A program made the position numbers and the translations under genes. Shown here one piece after another: positions 47,046 through 59,109 of a stretch of DNA of 64,000 bases (position 1 is its first letter; each line of letters starts with the position of its first letter). This DNA is from Bettongia penicillata ogilbyi (taxonomy: Eukaryota; Chordata; Mammalia; Diprotodontia; Potoroidae). The DNA is taken from positions 1,495,279 to 1,559,278 of the forward strand of contig JAJHZJ010000220.1 of the NCBI GenBank assembly GCA_023548195.1, read 5' to 3'. The notes beneath the pieces are model-generated. The model did no database searches. It worked only from the letters and a program-made list of their open reading frames with translations, and was not told the DNA's origin.

Positions 47046-47384
47046 TTATATACTGGGTCTCAACTCACAAAGTGCTTCTTTTCTCACTTCTCATACCATT
47101 TATTATTTAAAGAAAGAGTATTCAGTACCAAACTTAAAATGTTGGAGGGAAATATTTTAGGGGACCACAACATGGGAAGTAATATTTTATAGTTGAAAAT
47201 CCTGGACTTGGAATCCAAGAGATCTAAGATCATCTAAATGAAGAAAAATTATAGTAATATTCAAAGCTTCTGTTTTGGAAAAAAAAATGAGGAAATTGTA
47301 CTATATAATTTTTAAAAATCCTTCTATATTTGAATTTCTAGAATTAGTATCTATCTACCCATAGCTGGTGGTAAGAGTTAATGG

Positions 47385-47605
47385 AGTTAAATTCAAGAAA
47401 GATTTTTATTGTGTATAGCCCTAGGTACTGAGGATATTACGGTGAAAAACAAAACAAGAGAAGAAAGATGTCATCATTAAATAATTTAACATTGTTAGTT
47501 ATTGTGGGAAGCATAAGAGGCATGAGGGGCTATGAATATACATATAAATAAACATAAAATATTTAAAAAGTAATAAAGTGCAATTTCAAGCTAAGGAAAG
47601 TTATG
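47385..47605 (+). mobile_element. Possible CR1/L3-like fragment
   Basis: 'ccctaggtactgaggatatt', 'acggtgaaaaacaaaacaag' and 'ataatttaacattgttag' resemble the opening of the CR1/L3 3' region seen at 8085. Confidence 0.4.
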
Positions 47606-49790
47606 GTAATAAGTACTAAGAAATAACAAAGTTGTCTACTGAGTGACATTTTCTAATATGGAATCTGTCCCGTGTAGAACTGGCAACGTGAATGATATTT
47701 TTCCCCTACAGCAGAACTACAATCAGTAGGTAGATGATGTAGAGAGGAAGTTTTAGGCTTAGTGTTAAGGACAAAATTCTTAACAAGTAAAACTGTTCAA
47801 AAGTAGGCCAGGATGAATCAAGAAACTTTATTTCTTTAGAGGATGGTGAGGCATTAGTTTTTCCGATATATTTCCAAACATCTTCAAATGTTCTTAAGAC
47901 ATTTAATGTGCAGGATGAAATGTGTGAAGGGCTATTAAATTATTATAAAGTAGGCAAAGGAACCAATGATATCATCTTAACAATTTCTTTTTGCATTGAA
48001 TCGGAACTCCTTAACATGAATTTATGTCAAACAAAAGTCACTTTGCCCAATCCATAATATACACCTAAAGTCTATTACATTTCAAAAGTTTAAAAGTTAG
48101 AATATGATCTCACTTTAGTGGATTACATAATGATACATTTAAGGGTCATAATTTGTACAAATATAAGATGGAAACAGCTACTAGACTATAAGCAAGTTGG
48201 CTGCAGTAATGACAGAAGCATTGTTCTGCTGTAGTAATCTAGGTATAAACCTTCTTTCCAAAACTGCCAACTATGCGTAAGTGACTTTGTCTTCTGCATT
48301 AACCAGTTTGTGAAATTGTTGATAATGTTCATGTGCAGATTTTGGTGTATGAGAAGTTTTAGAACATGAATTAAAATCTGGGTACTGTTAAATTATTTTC
48401 AATGATAAGACTTAATTTATTCTATGTGAGATAATTATTTGTTTGTTTTGAAACTGAGATAAAACAGATTCATTTTAAAATCTGTATTTGAATTTGAATT
48501 GCACATGCCTTGAAAATGAAACTAAAGTCTAGCGATGGCAATACAATAAATATTGAATATGAAAAATGTTATTTATAAAGTAATAAACTTTTTATTTTAA
48601 TATAGCTTTAATATACAGTAACTTGTAATCACAAAATTGGTCAAATATTTATAGAAATGTAGCATCACTGTAGCAGGCTCAGAGAGTGATAGCTCCTGAA
48701 TCTTTGCAAATGTTCGTCACAATGACCTTGGCTAAAATACTACCATCAGATAATTTATATTCTAGCATTTTATTATTTTCTCTTTAGTTATACTCTTAAA
48801 AATTTTAAGGAAAGATTTGTGGACTATTGACACATACTTCACACTAATAATATCCAGTTTTAAGTAGAGAGTCATTATTACAAGAGTGAGGTATACAAAA
48901 TTAGAGTATAAAATTCCCATTCATTATAAAAAGATAGGATAACTGCTTTTTATCTGCTTTTTGCTTGTTTTCTACGTGATGAGATTTTAGAAATAATTTC
49001 ACTTCAAATTCTACATGCTCAAATTCTTTGAGTTCTTGAGAAAATCATTGACAGCATTGCTTCATTCTCTCTCCTGCACTTCTGCTTATATAATACAGAT
49101 TGTTTGAAAAATCAACTTGAAATTGCACTAAAAAAATTGGAAAGATTGTGTTCTTAAGATTTTACTGACTAAAAGTGCATGTATGCATGCAAGCCTGTAT
49201 ATGTATATGTGGATATGTATCCATCCATCGTCATTATCTTCCTATGTATGCTCTATTTCCAGTGCAGATGCGTCCCTCACTGACTTGTCCAAAGAGTTTT
49301 CCTATTATAAATGTATCTTCTTTTATTTGGGAAGTAGCATGAAAGACACATAATTATATTTGCAAATTTGGATTTCCAAGTTGGATAGCACTTCAATAAA
49401 ATACCACTATTTCTAAATGTAGTGCTGTAGTACCTCCTCCTTGTGGGGCATAGCACCATCTCTTTACTTGTTTTCTCTTAGCTATATTACCAATAAGTAC
49501 AGCCCAGACTAACAACTGTCTATAATCATTGCTGTGCTGTTTAAAAACAAAATAAATAATCGAAGCAAGGAAAGGTTTAAAAAACACATTCCAATCCATA
49601 CTCATTAGAAAAATGTTTCATTTTATTAATGAAAGAGTTCAAGTAGGAAAAGAATATACAGTATTATCTCTTTGGTCTTACTTGTCCAGGAGACAAAATA
49701 TGCTTCTATTTCAAAACATTCTGGCTTTTGTGGCTCAATTAGCCTTTCTTCTAGAATCTCAGACCCTTTCTTCTTGGTTGTTACCTCTGC
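47606..49790. other. Intergenic DNA, nothing recognised
   Basis: AT-rich. No coding, RNA or repeat signature that I can support. Confidence 0.5.
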
Positions 49791-49806
49791 CTGACTTTCA
49801 ATCTTT
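49791..49806. repeat. Target-site duplication of HAL1 copy 2, left copy
   Basis: CTGACTTTCAATCTTT here matches CTGACTTGCAATCTTT at 52632-52647 with one mismatch in 16. Confidence 0.9.
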
Positions 49807-50687
49807 TTTTTATATATATAAATTTATTTATTAAACTCTTTACATTCATTTTCATAAAATTTTAGGTTCCAAAATTTCTCCCCATTTGCCCCCTCCCCTC
49901 AACCCCAATACCCCGAACATTCTAATTTCCCCTATCACCAATCTGCCCTCTGTTCTATCATCTTTCCCTTCCCTTGTTCCCATCTTCTCTTTTGTCCTGT
50001 AGGGCCAGATAACTTTCTATTCCCCATTACCTGTATTTCTTATTTCCTACCAGCAAGAACAATACTCGACAGTTGTTCCTAATACTTTGAATTCCAAATT
50101 CTCCCCATCCCTCCCTCCCAACCCATTCCCTTTGGGAAGGCAGGCAATTCAATACAGGCCATATCTGTGTAGTTTTGCAAATGACTTTCATAATAGCCAT
50201 GTTGTGTAAGACTAACTATATTACCCTCCATCCTATCCTGCACCTCATTGTTTCTATTCTCTCTTTTGATCCTGTCCCTCCCCAAGAGTGTTGACTTCAA
50301 ATTATTCTCTCCTCCCATTGCCCTCCCTTCCATCACCCCCCCGCTTATCTCCTTCTCCCCCACTTTCCTGTATTGTAAGATAGGTTTTCGTACCAAAATG
50401 AGTGTGCATTTTATTCCTTCTTTTAGTTGAATGTGATGTGAGTAAACTACATGTTTTTCTCTCAACTCTCCTCTTTTTCCCTCCACGAAAATGTCTCCTG
50501 CCTACCTCTTCTATGAGAGATAATCTGCCCCATTCCATTTCTCCCTCTCTCCTCCCAAAACATTTTTCTCTCACCGTTTACCTTCATTTTTTAAAGAAAT
50601 GATCCCATCCTGTTCAATTCGCTGTGTGCTCTTTGCCTCTGTGTGTGCGTGCATGGGTGTATGTGTGTGTGTGTGTGCGTGCATGAT

Positions 50688-50690
<3 letters not shown>

Positions 50691-50724
<34 letters not shown>
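50691..50724. repeat. (GT)n microsatellite in HAL1 3' region
   Basis: About 17 uninterrupted GT units, with interrupted GT sequence from 50636. The equivalent patch in copy 1 (15270-15345) is shorter and interrupted. Confidence 0.95.
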
Positions 50725-50727
<3 letters not shown>

Positions 50728-50857
50728 CCCAGCAACTACCCACATACTGAAGTTTCAAGAGTTACAAATATTGTCTTTCCATGTAGGAATGTAAACAGTT
50801 CACTTTTGGTAAGTCCCTTATGACTTCTCTTTGCTGTTTACTTTTTCATGCTTCTTC

Positions 50858-51959
50858 TCATTCTTGTGTTTGAAAGTCAAATTTTCTTTTCATCTCTGGT
50901 CTTTTCATCAAGAATGCTTGAAAGTCCTCTATTGCACTGAAAGGCCACTTTTCCCCCCTGAAGTATTATACTCAGTTTTGCTGGGTAGGTGATTCTTCGT
51001 TTGAGTCCTAATTCCTTTGACTTCTGGAATATCCTATTCAATGCCCTTTGATCCCTTAATGTAGAAACTGCTATATCTTGAGTTATCCTGATTGTATTTC
51101 CACAATACTGGAATTGTTTCTTTCTGTCTGCTTACAATATTTTGTCCTTGACTTGGGAATTCTGGAATTTGGCCACAATGTTCCTAGGAGTTTCATTTTT
51201 GGATCTCTTTCAGGTGGTGATGGGTGGATTCATTCAATACTTACTTTGCCCTCTGGTTCTAAACTATCAGGGCAGTTTTCCTTGATAATTTCATGAAAGA
51301 TGATGTCTAGGCTCTTTTTTTTTGATCATGGCTTTCAGGTAGTCCCATCATTTTTAAATTGTCTCTCCTGGATCTATTTTCCAGGTCAGTTGCTTATCCC
51401 ATGAGATATTTCACATTATCTTCCATTTTTTCATTCTTTTGGTATTGTTTGGTGATTTCTCGGTTTCTCAGAAAGTCATTAGCCTCCACCTGTTGCATTC
51501 TAATTTTGAGAGTACTATTTTCTTCAGTGAGCTTTTGAACCTCTTTTTCCATTTGGCTGTTTCTGCTTTTGAAAGCATTCTTCTCCTCATTGGCTTTTTG
51601 AACCTCTTTTGACAATTGAGTTACCCTATTTTTCAAGGTGTTATTTTCTTCAGCATTTTTTTGGGTCTCCTTTAGCAAGGTATTGACCCATTTTTCATGC
51701 TTTTCTTGCATCTCTCTCATTTCTCTTCACAGTTTTTCTTCCTCCTTTCTAACTTGCTTTTCAAAATCCTTTTTGAGCTCTTCCATGGCCTGAGCCCATT
51801 GGATATCTATTTTGGGTGTTTGGGATACAGAGGCCTTGACTTCTATGTCTTTCCCTGATGGTTAGCATTGTTCTTCCTCATCAGAAAAGAAAGGAGGAAA
51901 CATCTGTTCACCAAGAAAGTAACCTTCTATGGTCTTATTTTTTTCCCTTTTCTGGACAT
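50858..51959 (-). pseudogene. HAL1 copy 2 ORF1p, broken
   Basis: Same protein as in copy 1 and almost the same length (1102 bp). It starts MSRKGKK at 51959 and ends FDFQTQE-stop at 50858. The longest open piece (51720-51394) covers the coiled coil: MREMQEKHEKWVNTLLKET, LKNRVTQLSKEVQKAN and FKSRNSQMEKEVQKLTEEN. Stops or indels occur near 51730, around 51320 (extra T in a T run) and in the C-terminal half. The RRM (NLKMMGLPESH near 51345) and C-terminal domain remain readable. It is not functional. Confidence 0.88.
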
Positions 51960-52631
51960 TTTTCCAGCCAGTTACTTGACTTCTGAGATTCTTCTCCACC
52001 CCTGCCTCTCCTCCAGATCCACCCAGCTAGTGTTTGGGGTCTGAGATTCAAATGCTACTCCCTAGCCTCAGGGCTTTCAGTGGTGGGCACGACTACTATT
52101 CAGAGTAAGATTAAATTCAGGTTCTCAGGTGGGGACAGGGCTGCCTCCCAGGCTCAGATCCCTCAGTGGGTTTATGTGGAGATCTTCAGTAATGCACCTG
52201 AGCTCCTACCTGCTGCGGGAGTCCCTGGCTGCCACTGCCTCTGCTGCTGCCTCCTGAGGGGGCCTGAGTTATGGAAACACCCTGCTCCCATCTCAGGCAG
52301 CCCAGAAGGCTCTCTTCCTGACCTGTAGCACCTGTTGGCAGAGGAACCTTTGCAGCCACCAGAGATTCCATCCCTGAAACCCTCTTGGATCTGCTCCTCT
52401 TGGGGTCATGTGGTCAGGGCGGGCTGGGCTCTGCACCAGGTCTGGTGCACAATCGACCCTTGGTGTCAGTTTTTCAGGCCTCTCTGGAACAGAAATCTCC
52501 TCCACTCTGTTGCTGTGGAGCTTCCACTGCTCCAGAATCTGTTGGGAATTCTTTTTTACAGGTAATTTATGGGCTGTGGTCTGGAGCTAGCATATGTGAA
52601 TATTTCTACTCCGCCATCTTGGCTCCTCCCC
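51960..52631 (-). promoter_or_regulatory. HAL1 copy 2 5' UTR (internal promoter region)
   Basis: A GC-rich region upstream of ORF1, collinear with 16580-17313. It carries a single copy of the 72-bp unit that is duplicated in copy 1. Confidence 0.7.
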
Positions 52632-52647
52632 CTGACTTGCAATCTTT

Positions 52648-54555
52648 AAGTCTAATGCTGTGTGCTCCAGCTTCTTTTTCTCCCTTAAATAAATATATTC
52701 TGCTTATGTTTTCAGAATTATATTCCTCTTACAACTACCCTGTATGATTCAGTGAATTTACTTGGTCTTTCATTCTTCCTCCCATCATGTTATTCCTTTT
52801 CTGATTCCCTATTTAACACTTCATTCACTATCTGATTCATATTCTGTGATTATATTAGTGAAAGGGCAGCTCCCCAACTGCTAGTTCTGAGATTTGGTTT
52901 TTCAACTTTTCCATAATTTCTCAATATTTTGATATGGACTTATATTTCATGTGAAAATTAATTTTAGTACACATTTTAAAAGGCCAGGTATGCATGTATG
53001 CATGCATGCATGTAGATAGGCATATACTTCCTTCCTCTTTAATTCTGCTTAGAAACTTTTGATCTGTACATGTGTCAGAAAAAAATAGGCAAAAGAAAAA
53101 TTTTGTAGATAACATGAAAAGTAAAGATTTCAGGTTCTTTTTAATTCACTATCATCTAACATTTCATTATAAAATACACTACATCTGAGTGCTGTTAAAA
53201 TCAGTTTAAAGGCAAATGAACACTTCGAAAGAAGCTCAAAATAGCAAACAATAGACAGGCAGAAGATGATAGAGATATAATAAACCAAAGAAAAAGAGAA
53301 AAATATACTTTTGCAAATCAAGTTAGGTTAGTTTTCTTCACTTCAGTTTATCATTTTGTCTGGACATGGAATTCATACCTTTTTTACATAACTTAATTTT
53401 TGAAAATACATGCATTATTACAAAATAAAGCAAAATCAATAGTATTTTGCACATTCTAGAAAGATGAAATTCAACAATAACTCTACCCTAGAAACCATAC
53501 AGAGTTTATATTAATATTTTTCTTTTTAAAAATGAGATATACTTGTATAAACTTATGTATTATTCAAAGTAATTCCAGAAACAAGCATTTAAAGCTAAAT
53601 CATCAAGGAAAGACATAAATCTGAAACTAGGGTTTGATTAAAATCTCATTGAGATATATGGTCAATATTTCAGGTGAAAAATGACACAAAAAGGAAGTGA
53701 GGAAAACAAAAGAGGATAAAAATCAAGTTGGAAACCAGTCAGACATTGCATGAATACAAGGATGCTTATGTGGATCCTTATATGTACCGAAGCGAAGTGA
53801 AGTTAACAGAAGCAGGAGAATATTGTACATAGTCACAGAAATAATGTAATGATGATCAACTGTAAAAGCCTTAGTTATTCTGATGAATACAATCATCCAT
53901 GACAATTCCAAAGGACTGATGAGGAAAAAAAGTTCTCCACACCAAAAGAGAGACTTAATGAACTCTACATGTGGATTTAAGTGTATTTTTTCACTTTATT
54001 TTCTTGGGGTTTTTTTTTGCATCATGTCTAAGATGGAAATTTGTTTCACAGAACTTCAAAAGTACAGTGGATATCATGTTGTTTGACTTCTCAGTTAATA
54101 GAGAAGAGGCTATAAGGCAGGAAATAATTTGACATTAAAAAAATTTTTAAAAGAATATATAAAAAAAGAAAATGTATGTAAAAGAAACTGTTTCATTGAA
54201 AATAAAAGTTGAGTGGATCCAGTTAACTAAGGTGAACTCCAGAGACCAATCAAAATAGTCAGAGTTAAGGGGGATAAAATAGGACTGGGACAAGAACTTC
54301 AGACTCATTCTGAAATAGAATGCTTTTGAGAGGCAAATAGGTAGTAGAAAAAAGAATGCATATAAAACTTCAATATGTAGCTATGCCTTGTCTTCAGCTT
54401 CATATATTTCCAATTTTCAAGTAAATCCTTCATATTCAGAATACTCTTTTACTAACAGGTCTTGCCATAGCTGTAATCCCAGATGAACTAGGCGACACCT
54501 CATTATCAATATTGATCAATTGATTCAAAAGAATCCATCAACTTTAGAATTACAC
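52648..54555. other. Intergenic DNA, nothing recognised
   Basis: AT-rich sequence after the HAL1 target duplication. A short (TGCA)n patch lies at 52989-53013. Only chance ORFs are present. Confidence 0.5.
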
Positions 54556-54559
54556 ACTC

Positions 54560-55440
54560 GGATTCCATACCCCGAAGAATACTCTCCAAAACTCCTTCTT
54601 TTAGGACTTCCTCATTTCTATTAATGGTTCCACTATTCTCTTACTTATTATGTCTTAAAACCTTAGTTGCTTTGTACTCTTTTCTTCCATATCTCATCCT
54701 ATCATCTGCTACATTCTGCCATTCCTATTTGCACTATGTCTCATAACCCATCACTTCCCTTACATGTATAGAGTCACGCTAATAATTCAGGATATCTGTA
54801 TCTAAATCTTTGTCTATAACCTCTAATTTACTTTATTTGCCTTCTATGACAGAAGAATATCAAAGAAGAGCAGAGAAGGAAAACCTTTGTGTCACATCTA
54901 GCCCCTGCTCAACAACTTCTAATAATCCCTACTAAGAATGAGTCAATTTCAAAATTTTTAGTCTGTCATTTAAGGGCCCGTCATGAACTAGCGTTAATCT
55001 AGGCTAGGTCTGTAATTTTCTACTCCTCTATGTTATTCATCTTATGGTCCAGTTAAATTAGACTCATAACCTTTGCCAAACTCAACACCTTCTGTCTACT
55101 ATTCTCTGTTTATGCCGCCCCCCACCATCTCCCCAATTGAATGAATTATTCTTTGCCTCCTATACCACATGTCAAACTGCAGCTTAACTGCTGTGTTCAA
55201 TTTAAATGACTGCCTCTTTCATGAACTCTTCCTTTATTATCTAAAAGTATATGCTTTTTCTTCCCTGAAAAATCTCAGTGGATTTGCTGGGTTTTTAATC
55301 TATGTCAATAATCATAGATTGCTTCATGTTTTCTTTTTTATTTGTCTACCCACTTTATATACCTTATCATATGCTACTTGATTATCAGGCTTATATCACT
55401 GATCGTCATATACTCTATAACTTCTATTGGACTTCTCTGG
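54560..55440 (+). mobile_element. LINE-2, 3' portion
   Basis: Pyrimidine-rich text contains 'catctgctacattctgccat', 'cctctttcatgaactcttcc' and 'tcttccctgaaaaatctcag', in the order of the L2 3' region. It is strongly diverged, with several gaps. Confidence 0.45.
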
Positions 55441-56970
55441 CCATGGTGTAGACCCAGTTGTTAAATGGTTGCATTGAAGGAAGCAAAAATAATGAATTCT
55501 GGATGAAAGCCAGCCCAAATCTATTTGTGACCTACTCCCTAGCAGGGAATACAGGGCATTTACATGAAATCGTATAAATGACCATATACAATCACATCTC
55601 TGGAGAATGAAATCTCTTCCATTATATCATTCTAATGAGTTTTCAAACTGTTCTTCCCTAACACTTACCATGAGGCTGAACCAGATGTTGAATCTCACAG
55701 CTTTGGGCTGTGCATTTATTTTTAAATTCTTGAATATTTCAAAAAATATATGCAAATATCTAAATAAAATCTCTTAAACAACTGTAACCTAATAGTTGCA
55801 ACTCCCTTCTTAAACATCTCTGACTGTGAAGAATAATTTATTATCTTACAGCTTAGCTTTCTTTTTTCTACAAAAACACATTTCTTATTTCATAATCTTA
55901 GGAGAGGATGCTGTGGATATAAAGTTGGACTCCAATCTGAATTTTTTTTTGGCCTCTGAAGCATAGGTACTATGAGATACTGAACAATTTGCTTAAACAT
56001 GCAATGAACCAGAAAATTCTGAAGGAGTGTAAGTGGCAAAAAATATACAGCTCTAATTTTATAGGAATTATTTCACTAAGAGTTTGTAATATCAAAGAAA
56101 CAAGTAAAGAAAAATAATCATTTAAATAAACTTAGTTACTGAAATTACATATAATATATTTATATATATAATTTATGGATATTTTAACAGCAAAATTTTC
56201 CAAGAATACATCAATTTCATTATGGATGACCTTCTTCTTTTTACATTAAATACAAGTTTTCAAATGTCTTTACTGAAAGACTCCTTAACAAAGAAGAGAT
56301 TTTTAAAAAAATATTTTATCCCTAGAAAAGTTTGTCATGGTTGGATCCATACTTCTTCCTCCCACAAAACTATGAGATTTTATATTTGCCTTCTGGGAGT
56401 GATGAAATTGCTCTTTCAGAGATCTTAAATTGATAACAGGGACTCCCTGAGTCATTGACTACCTTTGGAATGGTTTCTAAAAATTGAGTTTATTCTCAAA
56501 AATCCACTTGAGTCTGAATTAATAACAACAATAAAAGGTTTATAGATTTATAATAATGTACAAGAATATGTTACAGGAATATGCAATAGCTAAAGCAGCC
56601 ATACCAATTCTAGTTGACCAAACCACAAGCAAACCCTTCTTGCTACAAGTTCTAAATCTTTTTCTTTGTGAAGAAGATTCCTTTAAATGCTAGCTGCCCA
56701 TGTTACACATGCTGCCCATTACTTTCCAAGGATTCTATACTTTGTATCATTCATTTAATGAATAATTTTATTTTCTTTGATTCTCAGTCATGAAACATAA
56801 AAATAGACATCATCATCTCATGGAAAATAGTATTCCCTGGCTTTTCCTGAAGGACGGGTCAGAGAGGAATAACAAGGATTCTGCTACCTAACAGCCATCA
56901 GTATATCAGTCCAAAGAAGAATTCCTGAACCCTAATTATGTAACAGAATTTTCTTTTGGTACTTACTGCC
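55441..56970. other. Intergenic DNA, nothing recognised
   Basis: No supported feature. Confidence 0.5.
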
Positions 56971-56974
56971 TTGG

Positions 56975-57075
56975 GTATATTCACGTTTCTGGGCCTCAGT
57001 TTCTTCATATAAAAGAGAGAGTTAAATCAAATGATCTCTAAGATTTGTGCTAGCTCTAAATTCTGTAATGATTTT
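56975..57075 (+). mobile_element. SINE 3' fragment
   Basis: 'tctgggcctcagtttcttca', 'gagttaaatcaaatgatctc' and 'gtgctagctctaaattct' follow the sense order of a marsupial MIR-related SINE. Confidence 0.65.
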
Positions 57076-57229
57076 GAGCATGGAAAAACATACAAAAACT
57101 AATTTTCTTGACGTCAGTCATATCTGCTATCAGTCAGAACAGAACTGGTGATTTAATGAACACTTAAACCTTGCCATTGACAGTGGATATGAGTTTATTC
57201 TACTCTTTCCAAAATTTTTGTTTTTGTTT

Positions 57230-57542
57230 TTGCAATTGTGTATTTCTCTCTTACCCAGTCTCAATTTGCAAGGCCTTTCACAGACCAGCATGGAAGTTTT
57301 GAACTGCTTTATTTCAGACATGGACAGACTCGTTCCTCCATATTTGCTTGTATATGGTTGCCTCACACACCTCTCAACTCTGTAATTCCTTACTCATAAA
57401 ACTTCCCATATGGCTGATATACTTAATCTGGACACTGAATCAGCTACTGTCCTACTGCAACTCAGAGCACCTAAATTTAAATCATACATCATCCTCAGCT
57501 TCCCCAGCAACAGGATTGCAGGTATGAATTTCCATCCTGGTT
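57230..57542 (-). pseudogene. RN7SL: 7SL RNA retropseudogene
   Basis: On the minus strand this follows 7SL (signal recognition particle) RNA from end to end. At the 5' end 'acctgcaatcctgttgctgg' and 'ggaagctgaggatg' stand for 'cctgtagtcccagctactcg' and 'ggaggctgaggctgg'. The S domain follows: 'gcagttcaaaacttccatgc' and 'tggtctgtgaa' against 'gcaggtcaaaactcccgtgc' and 'tgatcagtagt'. The 3' end reads 'ccttgcaaattgagactggg' against 'cactgcactccagcctggg'. The length of about 310 fits full-length 7SL, so it is not an Alu-type monomer. An A-rich tail (minus strand, 57232-57215) follows, as expected of an L1-mobilised copy. The divergence rules out a working gene. Confidence 0.75.
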
Positions 57543-58835
57543 CAAAGAAGTACTTTGAAGAGTCTTTTGAGTCAGACAAATCCTACTAAATTCATAAATT
57601 CATGAAGAAATCTCATAAATAATAAACAAAAGCCAATAGTATTTAAATATATTTAATCAAACATAAGCTATATATCTATGACTTTGAATATTAGTCTCAT
57701 ATGCCTTTATCTTATAAAAGCATAAGAAAAAATAATTTTACAAGATGAACTCTTGATTTTAATACAAAAAAGTAGAAACATTTGTCATAAAAATATTTAT
57801 GCAATATACTGACTAAAATAAGTAGAATAAAAAAATTGCCTTTCAAAGATCCGTATTGTATTTTCATTTTCAGTTCTGAACAAAGTATTTGTTACTTTTG
57901 TGAAGCTGAGAAATAAGATATGAAAAAAACTACTTTGAAAAGAGCCAATTTGGGAGAAAATTAATTATAGGAAATATTTGAATGTCTTTATTCAGATTTT
58001 ATAATGCATAATATGTGACTCTGGAATGCTCAATGACAGAAAAAGTAATGAAATGAAATATTATTTGCATTGGATGAATAATGATTCTGTTATGTGACAT
58101 GAAATTGCAAGTACAGTTGTGACAAAATCATTGACTAGACTATTTCTATGTTTTAATGAATTTAACTATGGAGACATGTACAAAAAAGGAATTGTGACAT
58201 GGAATTAGTCACAGAAATGCTTAGGATAAAACTTCTTCCTTTTAAAGTTCCTGAGGGCATGACATTATGGAAGTCCTATTAAAATCGGTAGTTTATTACA
58301 ACCCATTATTTTTTGAGGAATTTGTATAGCAAACTAAATGTCAAGTCTACTTGTCACATAGGGAACTTTAAGTAAGGGCACTGTCGTGGAAGTATCATTA
58401 TTCTTATTTGGCATTTATTTTCTATCCAGACTGTTGCAATCAGTTTAATTGTATATTCTTTACTGAATTCCTCTAAAGCACGTTATAATTTTAATTTTTA
58501 GTATCACCAATGTATTCAGTCTGGCTATATCTTTTGAATTACTACAGCTTTTGTCTTCTTTTGTTAGTATCATAGCAAATTCAGTTTTCCTCATTGAAAG
58601 AATCTCTGCTGCAATGTCCCTTGAAGCTAGAGATCCCATCTATATTTGACAACTTCAAGTGATGAAGATCTCAATATTTTCTGAGCACCTCCTCTTCCCT
58701 TATCTATCCATGGTAATGAGAGAGTGAGATCCTAACAACACCATCTCATGAACATAAGATTTAGAAACCTACACCTTACAAAACTTCATGAAGATATACC
58801 TCTCTTCCTTCTGCCACTGCAATATTGTCAAAAGT
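57543..58835. other. Intergenic DNA, nothing recognised
   Basis: AT-rich. No supported feature. Confidence 0.5.
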
Positions 58836-58839
58836 CTTT

Positions 58840-59105
58840 CCTTCAAATAAACACTTATTAATTGCTTACTATGTGTTATCCATTGTGCTAAACTTTTTAC
58901 AAATATTATCTCATTTGATTCCCATAACTACACTGGAAAGTAGGTACTTTTATAATCATCACCTTAAAGTGGAGGAAACTGAGTCAAACGGTGGTAAAGT
59001 GACTTGCACATGGATATATACCTACTAAGTATCTGAGGACAAGTTTGTATTCAGGTTTTCCTGACTCTAAGTCTAGTGTTCTATTCACTTTGCTCCTTAG
59101 TTGCC
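58840..59105 (-). mobile_element. MON1/MIR-type SINE, near full length
   Basis: Antisense order is complete: 'attgcttactatgtgttatc', 'aatattatctcatttgattc', 'aaagtggaggaaactgagtc', 'aagtgacttgcacatg', 'ttcaggttttcctgactcta' and 'gtgttctattcactttgctc'. Confidence 0.8.
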
Positions 59106-59109
59106 TTGC

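Larger units (their letters stand above)
49807..52631 (-). mobile_element. HAL1 copy 2 (half-LINE-1), full length
   Basis: On the minus strand it starts at the 5' end (complement of 'ccatcttggctcctcccc', to 52631), followed by the 5' UTR to 51960 and ORF1 (51959-50858). The purine-rich 3' region with a long (CA)n comes next, then an A/T-rich tail at 49807. There is no ORF2. It is collinear with copy 1. The 16-bp target duplications show L1-type integration. Confidence 0.88.
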
